Shown here piece after piece: positions 45,130 to 53,578 of a stretch of DNA of 64,000 nt; within the stretch, counting starts at the first letter, position 1, and the number at the start of each line of letters is the position of its first letter. The notes under the pieces are model-generated. The model was not told the DNA's origin. It did not search any database and worked only from the letters and a program-made list of their open reading frames with translations. Position numbers and translations under genes: made by a program. Origin of the DNA: Gemmatimonadota bacterium (GTDB taxonomy: Bacteria > Gemmatimonadota > Gemmatimonadetes > Longimicrobiales > Gaopeijiaceae). The stretch lies in assembly GCA_026706635.1 (NCBI GenBank), contig JAPOYJ010000072.1:62001-126000 (forward strand), given 5' to 3'.

Positions 45130-46986
45130 GTGAGGGCGTCGCCGCACCCCTGGTTCCGCGGACTGCTGGCCGCCGCGCTCGCGGCGTGCGCGAGCGCGCC
45201 GCCGGCTCTCGCCCTCCCCGTGCCAGCCCTATCGGGGCACGCGACGGCTCAGCAGGTGCAGGTGCGCTCCTACCTGAGCTCGCCGAGGGTTGGCTGGGGC
45301 GGCCAGTTCGTGCTGAACGTCGAGGTCTCCGGCGCCCAGCAGGCCGACTCCGAGCCGGTGCTCCCCGACCTCGGCGGCTTCGGTCGCTACCTCGGGTCGA
45401 GCACCTCCACCTCGCTCCAGATCGTGAATGGCCGCACCCGGATGTCGCTCACCTACCAGTATCGCTTCCAGGCCACCCAGGAGGGCGTCTTCGAGATCGG
45501 GCCGGTGGAGGTGACGGCCGGGGGCGCCACCTACCGTACTGAGCCGATCTCGCTGACGGTCGCCGACACGCCCGCCCCGAGGGGCGGCGTCGCCGATCCG
45601 GGCGCCGAGGGCAGCGGAGTCTCCGAGGCGGAGGTCTTCCTCGAGGCGACGCCCGCCCGGGCGACGGTCTACGAGAACGAGCCGGTGATCGTCGAGTACC
45701 GGATCTTCACCCGCGTTTCGGTCGAGCGCTACAACATCACGACGCTGCCCGAGGCGGCCGGCTTCTGGATCGAGGAGCTCGAACAGCCCGAGTCGCCAGA
45801 GGTGCAGCGGGTCGAGCGCGACGGCGTGGAGTACCTAACCGCGCTGGTGCGCCGCGTCGCGTACTTTCCGACGAGCAGCGGAGAGAAGTCGATCGCGCCG
45901 CTGGGGGTCGAGGCCCAGACGCGCGTCAGCCGCCGGGGGGGATTCGGTGGATTCTTCGGGGGCAGCCTCTTCGACCGCTTGGTCCCGGTGGCGGTGGCGT
46001 CGCGCCCGATCGAGGTCGAGGTGCTGCCCATTCCCACAGACCGTCGCCCGGAGTCCTTTTCGGGACACGTCGGGAGGCTCGCCGTTTCGATGGAGGCCGA
46101 CCGGGCCGAAGTGCCGGTCGGCGAGGCGGTGACCGTGCGCCTGACGCTCTCCGGCTCGGGGAACATAAGCGCGTTGGCTCCTCCCGCGATCGACTTTCCC
46201 GACGAATTCGAGGTCTTTCCGCCCGAGATCAGCCGGAGCGTCGAACGGGGGGATTCCTCGGTCGAGGGGAGGAGCACGGCCACCTACGTGCTGATCGGGC
46301 GCGTGCCCGGCAGGGTGACCGTACCAGCGGTCGAAGTCTCGTACTTCGATCCGCCGACGGGCACCTTCCGGACGGTCCGCTCGGAGCCGATCACGATCGA
46401 GGTGACCGGCGAGGCCTCCCGGGGGCCGGGCGATGCGGGATCGCTACCCGCCAGCGTGGCACCGATCCGCGAGGAGATTCGCTTCATCGACACCGGTCCG
46501 CCCTTGCTTCGACCGGCCGGGGAGCCGCTCCACACCAAGGCCGCCTTCTGGCTGGTCGCGCTCCTTCCGCCTGTGGCGCTGGCAGGCGCGGCCGCAATCC
46601 GCCGCCGCCGCGACCGCACCGCGACCGACCTGGCGTACGCACGGGAGCGATCGGCTCGGCGAATGGCGAAGAAGCGCCTGGCCAGGGCCCGCTCCCTCGC
46701 CGGGGGCGATCCGCGCGACTTCTACGCCGAGATCGCTGGCGCGCTCGAGGGGTTCGTGGCCGACAAGCTGAACATCGCCCGCGCCGGGCTGCTGCGCGAC
46801 GAGGCCGCCAAGCTGGCCCGTAGCGGCGGAGCCTCGGATGAGACGCTTGCAGAGCTGTCCGACTTCCTCGCCGACTGCGATGTGCAGCGCTTCGCCCCCG
46901 CCGGGTCGGAGAGGCCGCCCGCCGGGGAGGTGCTCGATCGGGCCGCCAGGATCATGCGTACGCTCGACCGGGAGCTCTCCCGATGA
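45130..46986 (+). CDS. batD: BatD, exported oxygen-tolerance protein
   Basis: About 618 residues. Signal peptide (GLLAAALAACASAPPALAL), a large periplasmic region of repeated beta-sandwich modules (VRSYLSSPRVGWGGQFVLNVEVSG; VFLEATPARATVYENEPVIVEYRIFTRVSVERYNI; LAVSMEADRAEVPVGEAVTVRLTLSGSGNI), one transmembrane helix (AAFWLVALLPPVALAGAAAI) and a cytoplasmic helical domain. This is the BatD layout. I preferred the GTG at 45130, nine bases after AGGAAGGA, over a GTG at 45121. The stop overlaps the next ATG (ATGA). Confidence 0.92.
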   Translation: MRASPHPWFRGLLAAALAACASAPPALALPVPALSGHATAQQVQVRSYLSSPRVGWGGQFVLNVEVSGAQQADSEPVLPDLGGFGRYLGSSTSTSLQIVNGRTRMSLTYQYRFQATQEGVFEIGPVEVTAGGATYRTEPISLTVADTPAPRGGVADPGAEGSGVSEAEVFLEATPARATVYENEPVIVEYRIFTRVSVERYNITTLPEAAGFWIEELEQPESPEVQRVERDGVEYLTALVRRVAYFPTSSGEKSIAPLGVEAQTRVSRRGGFGGFFGGSLFDRLVPVAVASRPIEVEVLPIPTDRRPESFSGHVGRLAVSMEADRAEVPVGEAVTVRLTLSGSGNISALAPPAIDFPDEFEVFPPEISRSVERGDSSVEGRSTATYVLIGRVPGRVTVPAVEVSYFDPPTGTFRTVRSEPITIEVTGEASRGPGDAGSLPASVAPIREEIRFIDTGPPLLRPAGEPLHTKAAFWLVALLPPVALAGAAAIRRRRDRTATDLAYARERSARRMAKKRLARARSLAGGDPRDFYAEIAGALEGFVADKLNIARAGLLRDEAAKLARSGGASDETLAELSDFLADCDVQRFAPAGSERPPAGEVLDRAARIMRTLDRELSR

Positions 46987-47798
46987 GGGCGGCGGTCGTT
47001 CTGGCGGCAGCTGGGCTCCTGCTCGTCCCGCCCCTGGCAGCCCGGGGACAGGGAGCGCTGGAAGCTCGAGGACACGGAGGGCTGGCGCTCGACGAAGGCG
47101 CCCAGGAGGAGCTGGTCGCCGACGGCAACCGCCTCTACCAGGAGGGTGACTTCGCCGGGGCGGCCGCCCGCTACGAGGCCGTCCTCGAGGCTGGCCTCGA
47201 GTCGGCGGTGCTCCACTACAACCTCGGCAATGCCCACTACCGCATGGGTGACGTCGGCTTGTCGGTGCTCGGCTACGAGCGGGCTCTGCGCCTCGATCCC
47301 CGCCACGACGACGCACACGCCAACCTCGCGCTCGTCAACCGGCAGCTGCGGGACCGCATCGAGCCGCTCCCGCGATTCTGGCTCCTCGTGGCGCTCGAGT
47401 GGTGGAGGGACCTGCTGCCGAGGCCCGTCCTGGTGCTGCTCCTGGCTCTCTGCTACCTGGTGACGGGTACGGCGGTAGTTCTCCGCATCCTCGGCCGCGG
47501 GGCGCGGGGCCGCGGACTCTTCGTCCGCACCGCGTGGAGTGCGGGCGCAGCGACCTTGCTCCTGGGCACGACCCTCTTGGTGCGCGAAACCGGTCTGGGA
47601 AGCCCGACCGAGGCGATCGTCGTCGCGAAGGAGGTCCGGGTGCTGAGCGCCCCATCGGAGGAGTCCGGCCTCACCCTCTTCGCCCTCCACGAGGGCACCA
47701 AGGTGCGCATCGACGACCGCGCCGGCGAGTGGGCCGAGATCGTCCTTGCGGACGGCAAGGTTGGGTGGCTCAGGCTGGAGCTGCTTGTGGTCATCTGA
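46983..47798 (+). CDS. BatE-like TPR/SH3 membrane protein
   Basis: 271 residues: signal peptide (VVLAAAGLLLVPPLAARG), a TPR pair (LVADGNRLYQEGDFAGAAARYEAVLEAGLESAVLHYNLGNAHYRMGDVGLS), two transmembrane helices (VLVLLLALCYLVTGTAVVL; TAWSAGAATLLLGTTLLV) and a C-terminal bacterial SH3-like domain (AIVVAKEVRVLSAPSEESGLTLFALHEGTKVRID to GKVGWLRLELL). BatE proteins have this order. Last gene of the operon; followed by repeat R2 and double-dyad copy F. Confidence 0.88.
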   Translation: MRAAVVLAAAGLLLVPPLAARGQGALEARGHGGLALDEGAQEELVADGNRLYQEGDFAGAAARYEAVLEAGLESAVLHYNLGNAHYRMGDVGLSVLGYERALRLDPRHDDAHANLALVNRQLRDRIEPLPRFWLLVALEWWRDLLPRPVLVLLLALCYLVTGTAVVLRILGRGARGRGLFVRTAWSAGAATLLLGTTLLVRETGLGSPTEAIVVAKEVRVLSAPSEESGLTLFALHEGTKVRIDDRAGEWAEIVLADGKVGWLRLELLVVI

Positions 47799-47805
47799 GC
47801 GCGAG

Positions 47806-47950
47806 CAGCCCGTGGACAGAGCTCCACGAAACTCTGTGAGACAGTGCCAGCGAGCGCAGCGCGTTTCGGCCCCGCGGGGTGGCCGCTCGCGGCCATGGGA
47901 GATTCGAGCGGCGCTTGCAATCCCCGCTGAACCGCTTCGCCCGCCTCTCC
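47806..47950. mobile_element. MITE-like interspersed element, copy R2 (rearranged)
   Basis: Begins GCAGCCCGTGGACA like R1, then has about 70 bp of different sequence including CCCGCGGGG and GGCCGC/GCGGCC short palindromes, and returns to the shared stretch GATTCGAGCGGCGCTTGCAATCCCCGCTGAACCGCTT. The stem-loop present in R1 and R3 is missing. It lies just after the last Bat gene and could help end the transcript, but no U-run is present. Confidence 0.55.
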
Positions 47951-47954
47951 ACAG

Positions 47955-47993
47955 TGTAATGTATGCTTTACAATGTGTAATCCACGGTTTACA
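47955..47993. repeat. Double-dyad element, copy F
   Basis: Dyads TGTAATGTATGCTTTACA (47955-47972) and TGTAATCCACGGTTTACA (47976-47993), spacer ATG; all four arms are perfect. Five bases later comes TGTATCC...CAGATTACA (47999-48023), which looks like a third dyad enlarged by 7 bp and contains the TAA stop of the RNase H gene. This copy lies between convergent genes and so is not obviously a promoter element. Confidence 0.9.
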
Positions 47994-48018
47994 GTTCCTG
48001 TATCCGTGGCTTCGCAGA

Positions 48019-48705
48019 TTACAGTATCTCCCGAGGCGGAGCGAACTCAAGGAAGTCGAAGAAGCGGTCGTGCGTCTCCCGCTGCCCTTCCAGCCAGGCT
48101 TCGAAGCCCGAGGGCACCGGAGGCGACCGAGACTGCTCGCCGGCCGCACGGCGGGCAAGGAAGTCGACGTACTCGTTGCGCGGGTCGCCCGCGTGGCCCC
48201 GCACCCACCTCCAGTCGATCTCGTGGCGCGCCGCCGTCCGGTCAAGCTCCTGCCATAGCTCCAGATTCTCGACCGGCCCGCCCTTTCGCCGCCACCCCCT
48301 CCGCTTCCACTTCGGCACCCAGCTGGAGGCACCCTCGACGAGGTAGCGAGAGTCCGAACGAAAACGCACCCGGCAGGGGCCTCCGAGCGCCCGAAGCGCC
48401 ACCAGAGCGCTCGTTAGAGCCATGCGGTTGTTCGTGGTGGAGGGAGCGCATGTCCAAACGTCCTTCCGGGTCCAGGCACCGTCCCTCCAGTGCTCGAGCA
48501 TGGCGGCCGCCCCGCCGGGCCGCTCCGTGCCCTTGTACTGGTTGCCCAGACACGACTCGTCGGCAGATATGAGTACGACCGGCTTCTCCCCCGCGATATT
48601 CCGCCCTCCGGCCTGAGGTTCCGCGTCCGGGGAAAATGTAGCGCCCTGCCCTCCTCGCCCGGTCCCGACCTCTGAACCATGCCGCCTCGAAGCGAATCCG
48701 CCCAC
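48019..48705 (-). CDS. RNase HI family protein with altered active site
   Basis: 228 residues. RNase HI cuts the RNA strand of RNA-DNA hybrids. The fold signature is clear: ISADESCLGNQ (Asp49, first catalytic Asp), TTNNRMALTSALVALRAL, RFRSDSRYLVEG (Asp118) and WRWVRGHAGDPRNEYVDFLARR (His171 and Asp181). The residue matching E. coli Glu48 in NNRMEL is Ala96 here. Glu50, next to the first aspartate, is unusual and might compensate. I recall related proteins with the same NNRMAL variant, so this may be a clade trait rather than a mutation. The GTG start at 48705 gives a 40-residue extension of uncertain reality. Confidence 0.85.
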   Translation of the reverse strand: MGGFASRRHGSEVGTGRGGQGATFSPDAEPQAGGRNIAGEKPVVLISADESCLGNQYKGTERPGGAAAMLEHWRDGAWTRKDVWTCAPSTTNNRMALTSALVALRALGGPCRVRFRSDSRYLVEGASSWVPKWKRRGWRRKGGPVENLELWQELDRTAARHEIDWRWVRGHAGDPRNEYVDFLARRAAGEQSRSPPVPSGFEAWLEGQRETHDRFFDFLEFAPPREIL

Positions 48706-48753
48706 CCGTGGCCCTCCCGGAAAACTGGCCGTTTAGGCAATGCTGTCAGAACG

Positions 48754-49458
48754 TCACCGCTGGCAGCGCCGGTACCAGTCCTCGACATGCTCTGGAAGCC
48801 CGTCGGGAACGGGAGGCGGATACCCGGCAGCTCCGCCGCGCCAGCCGCCGGGCGTCCGGTCCCAGGCCTGGCTCACGGTGTCCCGGTAGAGCATGTCCCC
48901 CGCCCGGCACCATGTCACCCGGTGGAACGTGTGGTACCCGCGCACGCACTGCGGCGGCTCGTAGCGGCCGCTGTCGTAGCTCCACCGGCACAGCGGCGGC
49001 CGCTCGCTCCGCTCGAAGACGTCTTGCACATAGGCGGGGCCGCGCTCCGGATCGAGCCGGAAGATAGTGGACAGCGCCCTGTCGTAGCCGCCCTCGTGCA
49101 GCTGCACCAGAAGGTCGAAGGCGCGGGCGTAGGGCTTGCCTCTCCGGCTCCTATCGAGGTCCGCCGCACCCGCCAGGGCGAACATGGCGTGCAGCCGGAC
49201 AGGCTCGGAGACCGTGGTGTCGGCCGCCATCGCGGCCAGCCGGTCGGCGAGCCAGTCGAGCTCGGCCAGCGTGCGCGGCCCGAAAGCCTGGCGGAGGATG
49301 GCGACTGTGGAGTCGCCGAGCCAATACGAGCCTTCCACCATCCGCTCGAGCTCCTCGATCGCAGCGGTCACCGCCGCATCCTGGGCGCTCGCCGTCGTCG
49401 AAGGGAGCAGCCAGGCCAGCGCCGCGAGCGTGGCAATCGTCTTCAGGGTCCTCTTCAT
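48754..49458 (-). CDS. Exported protein of unknown function
   Basis: 234 residues with a clean signal peptide (TIATLAALAWLLPSTTASAQ). The first part of the mature protein is helical (TAAIEELERMVEGSYWLGDSTVAILRQAFGPRTLAEL), followed by FALAGAADLDRSRRGKPYARAFDLLVQLHEGGYDRALSTIF, and a C-terminal third with four cysteines (PPLCRWSYDSG, PPQCVRGY, VTWCRAG, RRCQR) likely to form disulphides in the periplasm. The ATG has GAAAGGAAC upstream. It is followed in the opposite upstream direction by a broken lipoprotein gene (49492-50089), with which it may once have been co-transcribed. Family not recognised. Confidence 0.75.
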   Translation of the reverse strand: MKRTLKTIATLAALAWLLPSTTASAQDAAVTAAIEELERMVEGSYWLGDSTVAILRQAFGPRTLAELDWLADRLAAMAADTTVSEPVRLHAMFALAGAADLDRSRRGKPYARAFDLLVQLHEGGYDRALSTIFRLDPERGPAYVQDVFERSERPPLCRWSYDSGRYEPPQCVRGYHTFHRVTWCRAGDMLYRDTVSQAWDRTPGGWRGGAAGYPPPVPDGLPEHVEDWYRRCQR

Positions 49459-49491
49459 CGGTCGGTTCCTTTCTCTCGGTTCTCCGGTTTG

Positions 49492-50089
49492 TCAGCACCC
49501 GTACATGCCGCTGTGACCGGCGGTTAGCACACCGTCCGTCCATCTCCCGAGCTTGCGGTGCTCCCAGATGTCCGCGCTAATGGACCCTTGCGCAGTCTCC
49601 TTGGCGTCGAGGAGGTCGTCGACCACCTGGCGCCACGCGCCATCCAGGTCCCTGTTCACATCGTCGTAGCTGCCGGTCGACTCCTCGACGTACGGCAGCC
49701 TGCGGGGGTTCACGGCGCGGATGCAGTCGTTGAGGCTGTTCTGGTGCTCGTACTCGTGGGCGACGACGTCCGAGCGGAAGTTGGCCCAGCGGGGTGTCGC
49801 GGTAGATCTCGACTATGATCCCGAGCGTCTCCGTGGCGTAGCCGCCCCACTCCGCGCCTCTATCGCCGATTCCGGAGTGCGTGTTCCCCCCCCCTCTCCG
49901 TGTACCACTCGAACGTGTGGAGTCGTAGTCGAGCCCACCCGTGACCCTGCACCAGACATAGCCGCCGCGCGTCGCTTCGGGGAGCTCGTCGACGGGCTCG
50001 AGCTCGTCGACGACGCACCCAAGGAGCAGCGGGATGCCAGCCAACACGGCCAGCGGGAGGGCAAGGGGAGGGGTTCAGTTCGTTCGCAT
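49492..50089 (-). pseudogene. Broken lipoprotein gene with HEYEH (zincin-like) motif
   Basis: An ATG at 50087-50089 with a near-perfect GAGAGGAG ribosome binding site is followed by an in-frame TGA at codon 5 (50075-50077). Beyond it the frame continues as PLALPLAVLAGIPLLLGCVVDELEPVDELPEA, a signal peptide with lipobox LLGC. The middle (about 49885-49925) shifts twice, around a run of eight C's, and a further shift near 49790 leads from EIYRDTP into WANFRSDVVAHEYEHQNSLNDC, containing an HExxH zinc motif. The tail ends KLGRWTDGVLTAGHSGMYGC. One nonsense codon and several frameshifts indicate a decaying gene or a poorly assembled stretch. A GTG at 50047 could give a truncated product. Confidence 0.65.
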
Positions 50090-50204
50090 TGCCGGGGCTC
50101 CTCTCGCTGAAGGTGACTGTCGCCAGCCCGGCCGGGCAAGGGGGGGGGCGCACCCGCGCCAGCCCCTCCCTGTCCTGTCGTAGCCTTCACCTTATCTTCA
50201 CCCG

Positions 50205-51389
50205 ATGACGAGCCCCCAGCCGCCCAGCCCTCCCCCCGCCCCCGGTCCCATTGGAGGCGCCTACCTGCTCCTCGAGGACGGTCGCCGCTTCGACGGCGCA
50301 CCGCTCGGAGCGCTCGGCGTGGCGGTCGGCGAGGTGGTCTTCAACACCGCGATGACCGGCTACCAGGAGGTGCTGACCGACCCTTCCTATTCGGGACAGC
50401 TGGTCGCGATGACGTGCCCTCAGATTGGCAACTACGGCACGAACCTGGACGACATCGAGTCCGCCGGGCCCCAGGTGGCGGGCTTCGTGGTGCGGGAGTC
50501 AGCTCGGCTTCCCAGCTCGTGGCGGAGCACCTCGACGCTGGGCGACTACCTAGCCGAGTACGGCGTAGTTGCGATTCAGGGGGTCGACACGCGCGCGCTC
50601 ACGCGCCACATCCGCAGCGGCGGGGCGATGCGTGGGGCTCTTGCCCCAGCGGACCATCCAGCCGACGAGCTCCTGGCGAGAGTCCGGTCGCACCCACCCA
50701 TGGAGGGGCTGGAGCTGGCGGGCGGCGTCTCGACCGAGCGGAGCTATGTGGTGCGGGCGGTTGGCGAGGAACGCTTCCATGTCGTCGCCCTCGACTTCGG
50801 GATAAAGGGGAGCTCGCCCCGGATGCTCTCGGAGCGCGGTTGCCGCGTCACCGTCCTCCCCGCAGCTGCCGAGCTGGAGGAGATGCTGGCGATCGAGCCG
50901 GACGGCATCTTCATCTCGAACGGTCCGGGCGACCCCGCGGCTATCGAGCGAGTGGCAGGCGCGGTCAGAGAGGTGGCAGCCCGTAGAATCCCGATCTTCG
51001 GGATCTGCCTGGGGCACCAGCTGATCGCCAGGGCCTTCGGCGCCGAGACCTTCAAGCTCCCCTTCGGGCACCACGGCGCCAACCACCCCGTAATGAACCG
51101 CGACCGGGGAAGTGTGGAGATCACCTCGCAGAACCATGGCTTCGCCGTGCGGGGGGGCGACGGCGACGAGATCCCGGGAGCGCCGGGCATCCGGGTCACC
51201 CACGGCAACCTCTACGACGGAACGGTGGCCGGACTTGCCCACTCGGAGCTCCCGGTGATCGCAGTCCAGTACCACCCCGAGGCCGCTCCTGGACCGCACG
51301 ACAGCCGCTACCTCTTCGACGACTTCGTGGCGCTGATGGCCGACCGCGCGTCCGGTGGCCAGCGCTCACGAGTGGGGGCATCGCCGTAG
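50205..51389 (+). CDS. carA: Carbamoyl-phosphate synthase small subunit
   Basis: 394 residues; hydrolyses glutamine and passes ammonia to CarB for arginine and pyrimidine synthesis. The N-terminal CarA domain (GEVVFNTAMTGYQEVLTDPSYSGQLVAMTCPQIGNYG) is followed by a class I glutamine amidotransferase domain with FISNGPGDP, nucleophile Cys268 in FGICLGHQ and the His/Glu pair in QYHPEAAPGPHDS. carB is not adjacent: a small gene and an asparaginase follow instead. ATG start; the leader has no obvious attenuator. Confidence 0.95.
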   Translation: MTSPQPPSPPPAPGPIGGAYLLLEDGRRFDGAPLGALGVAVGEVVFNTAMTGYQEVLTDPSYSGQLVAMTCPQIGNYGTNLDDIESAGPQVAGFVVRESARLPSSWRSTSTLGDYLAEYGVVAIQGVDTRALTRHIRSGGAMRGALAPADHPADELLARVRSHPPMEGLELAGGVSTERSYVVRAVGEERFHVVALDFGIKGSSPRMLSERGCRVTVLPAAAELEEMLAIEPDGIFISNGPGDPAAIERVAGAVREVAARRIPIFGICLGHQLIARAFGAETFKLPFGHHGANHPVMNRDRGSVEITSQNHGFAVRGGDGDEIPGAPGIRVTHGNLYDGTVAGLAHSELPVIAVQYHPEAAPGPHDSRYLFDDFVALMADRASGGQRSRVGASP

Positions 51390-51517
51390 CGACAGGCCGT
51401 AGCGACAGGCCGTTCTTGCTATTGCCCGGTCTTCTCGTACCTTACGGGCTGCCCGGATGGCGGGTAGGGGGTCGGGGTCCCGAGGGCCGACAATACCAGT
51501 AGAGTCAAGGAGAGAGA

Positions 51518-51814
51518 GTGGCGAAGCGAGAGCCGATCGAGCGGGCGAGGGACGAGCTTTTCAGTCATATCCACCGGTGCGGGGTTCTGGATGCGCATCA
51601 GGACGACCAGGACTCCTGGATGACGGAGACGATCGAGTACCTGGCCGAGCGGTACCCGGACCTGGCAGCTGGCGAGCTGACGAAGCTGAGGGCGGTCGGG
51701 ATGCAGTTCTGCAAGCCCGTCATCTCGCGTCTGCGCAGCGAAGATCCCCCGGAGGAGCCCGCAGCCGAGGCGGAGAATGGGGAGGTAGCTCTCGAGGCCC
51801 CGATCAAGGCCTAG
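51518..51814 (+). CDS. Small conserved acidic protein
   Basis: 98 residues from a GTG with AAGGAG ten bases upstream. The core KREPIERARDELFSHIHRCGVL...WMTETIEYLAERYPDLAAGELTKLRAVGMQFCKPVISR is helical with two conserved-looking cysteines; the tail (EDPPEEPAAEAENGEVALEAP) is acidic. I believe similar proteins exist in Gemmatimonadota but know no function. Ten bases before the asparaginase start, so probably co-transcribed. Confidence 0.75.
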   Translation: MAKREPIERARDELFSHIHRCGVLDAHQDDQDSWMTETIEYLAERYPDLAAGELTKLRAVGMQFCKPVISRLRSEDPPEEPAAEAENGEVALEAPIKA

Positions 51815-51824
51815 CAGCTAGCAC

Positions 51825-52940
51825 ATGACCGACCGCCGCGACTTTCTGAGGCGCTCTGTCGCCGCGGGGGTGGGCGCGGCCGCCGGGCTGGCCACGTCGC
51901 GGGAGCTCTCGGGCGCACCAGCCGTGCTCTCGGCCCGGGTGGCACCCACGGCGATCGCGAGCGCAAATGGCCTCGAAGCCGTAGAGCTGGCATTCGGCCG
52001 GGTGGCGGACGGGCGCAGCACCCTTGACGCAGTGGTCAAGGGCGTGAACATCGTGGAGCGCGACCCCGACGACATGTCGGTCGGGTACGGCGGACTCCCG
52101 AATCTGGACGGGATTGTTCAGCTCGACTCCTCGGTCATGCACGGTCCGAGCCGCGGCGCGGGCGCGGTTGCGTGCCTTGAGGGCGTGAAGACCCCTTCGC
52201 GGGTGGCGGTCGATGTGATGCGCCACACCGACCATGTGCTGCTCGTGGGCAAGGGTGCCCAGCGCTTCGCCAAGTCGATGGGCCACCCGATCGAGAATCT
52301 GCTCACCGAGCGGGCGCGCAGGCGGTGGATCGAGTGGCGCGCCTCGATGAGCGACTCCGACGACTACCTCACCCCCGAGGAGACCGGAGTGCCGACATCG
52401 GCGGCCTTGGTGGACGGCGGTGCCGCCGAGGTAGCGGTGGCGGCCGAGATGCTGGACTCGCACGACGGTGTTCGCCCAGGCGGGACGATCAACTGCAACG
52501 TCGTGGATGCAAAGGGCGACATCTCGGGCGCCACGACGACTTCGGGCCTCGCCTGGAAGGTGCCCGGGCGGGTGGGCGACTCCCCGATCGTCGGGGCCGG
52601 GCTCTACGTCGACAACGATGTGGGCGCGTGCGGATCGACCGGTCGAGGGGAGGCGGTCATCAAGACGTGCGGGTCGCACACCGTAGTCGAGCTGATGCGT
52701 TCGGGAATGTCGCCGACCGACGCCTGCCTGGAGGCGCTTCGTCGGATCGTGGCCTTCACCGTCGAGCCCAGGCTGACGAATCGCGACGGGCTCCCGAACT
52801 TCAATGTGAACTACTACGCAGTGAGCAAGAGCGGCGAGTACGGTGCGGCCGCGATATGGTCGGGCGGGCGATTTGCCGTTTGCAGAGACGGCGCGAGCCG
52901 TCGCGAGGACACCGCGTACCTATTCGAGAGGGCCGGTTGA
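51825..52940 (+). CDS. Tat-exported Ntn asparaginase (N4-glucosaminyl-asparaginase family)
   Basis: 371 residues. A twin-arginine signal (RRDFLRRSVAAGVGAAAGLATSRE) targets it folded to the periplasm. The body is an N-terminal-nucleophile hydrolase of the aspartylglucosaminidase/isoaspartyl-peptidase family: YGGLPNLDGIVQLDSSVMHG, then the autoprocessing site before Thr221 in GGTINCNVVDAKGDISGATTTSGLAWKVPGRVGDSPIVGAG and CGSTGRGEAVI. The usual HDT before the nucleophile is GGT here, though the threonine is retained. It cleaves asparagine side-chain amides or glycosylated asparagine. Its stop overlaps the next TTG. Confidence 0.9.
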   Translation: MTDRRDFLRRSVAAGVGAAAGLATSRELSGAPAVLSARVAPTAIASANGLEAVELAFGRVADGRSTLDAVVKGVNIVERDPDDMSVGYGGLPNLDGIVQLDSSVMHGPSRGAGAVACLEGVKTPSRVAVDVMRHTDHVLLVGKGAQRFAKSMGHPIENLLTERARRRWIEWRASMSDSDDYLTPEETGVPTSAALVDGGAAEVAVAAEMLDSHDGVRPGGTINCNVVDAKGDISGATTTSGLAWKVPGRVGDSPIVGAGLYVDNDVGACGSTGRGEAVIKTCGSHTVVELMRSGMSPTDACLEALRRIVAFTVEPRLTNRDGLPNFNVNYYAVSKSGEYGAAAIWSGGRFAVCRDGASRREDTAYLFERAG

Positions 52941-53578
52941 GCGCCGGGGAGGAGAGCCGGGGCGTCGCCGGGGACACCGGTACCGACGCTTCCGATCCTA
53001 AGGAGGAGGCCAGCGCGCCCGAGGCTCCCGATCCGAAGGAGAAGGCTGGCGCATGCGACGCTTCCGATCCTAAGGAGGAGGCCAGCGCGCCCGAGCCTCC
53101 CGATCCAAAGGAGGAGGTTGGCACGCCCGAGGATTCCGACCCGAAGGAGGAGGCTGGCGCGCCCGAAGCTTCCGACCTAAAGGAGAAGGCTGGTGCATCC
53201 AAGGCCCCAGACCAGAAGGCGAAGGCCTCCAGAGTCGGCTTCGGAGTCCCGGAGCTACCCGAGGCCAAGCGGATGGAGCGACTACACTGCGCTGGCAGGC
53301 AGGTCCCCTCGCCCGTGGGCGGCTTCGTAATGGCTCTCGGAGTGCGTCAGGAGGAGGACCGAACGAGCACGATCCTCTTCGAGTGCAAGACCTCCGCGCT
53401 CCGCTACGAGCTGCCGATGCGGGTCAGCGGCTGGCGAGAGCGCAGGAAGGTCAGGATCCAGGTGGAGGAGGGGCTCGACCCGCTCTGCCCCAGGGCCGAG
53501 CTCGGCCCGCCGCTCGTGCGGCGCGGCAAGGACTTCTACTGCCCCCGTTGCAACATCTGGTTTGGGAGGGTGCCGTAG
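52937..53578 (+). CDS. Protein with 12-residue repeats and Cys-rich C terminus
   Basis: 213 residues from a TTG overlapping the asparaginase stop (TTGA). Residues 18-97 are about 6.7 copies of a 12-residue repeat (consensus xSDPKEEAGAPE), highly charged and probably disordered. The C-terminal half is a compact domain (MERLHCAGRQVPSPVGGFVMALGVRQ...FECKTSALRYELPMRVSGWRERRKVRI) ending LCPRAELGPPLV and FYCPRCNIWFG, with cysteine pairs that could bind zinc. No family recognised. The next gene starts within or just at its 3' end. Confidence 0.7.
   Translation: MSAGEESRGVAGDTGTDASDPKEEASAPEAPDPKEKAGACDASDPKEEASAPEPPDPKEEVGTPEDSDPKEEAGAPEASDLKEKAGASKAPDQKAKASRVGFGVPELPEAKRMERLHCAGRQVPSPVGGFVMALGVRQEEDRTSTILFECKTSALRYELPMRVSGWRERRKVRIQVEEGLDPLCPRAELGPPLVRRGKDFYCPRCNIWFGRVP
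52988..53227. repeat. 36-bp tandem repeat (about 6.7 copies)
   Basis: Period 36 bp, units starting at 52988, 53024, 53060, 53096, 53132, 53168 and a partial unit at 53204. They encode the 12-residue repeat of the 52937-53578 protein. Units 1 and 3 are nearly identical (GATCCTAAGGAGGAGGCC), indicating recent slippage or unequal exchange. Confidence 0.85.

Noticed and set aside
50110-50204. Attenuator or riboswitch upstream of carA (AAGGTGA ... TCACCTT inverted repeat)
   Set aside because: Arms are only 7 bp and about 70 bases apart with no U-run or leader peptide; too weak to support.
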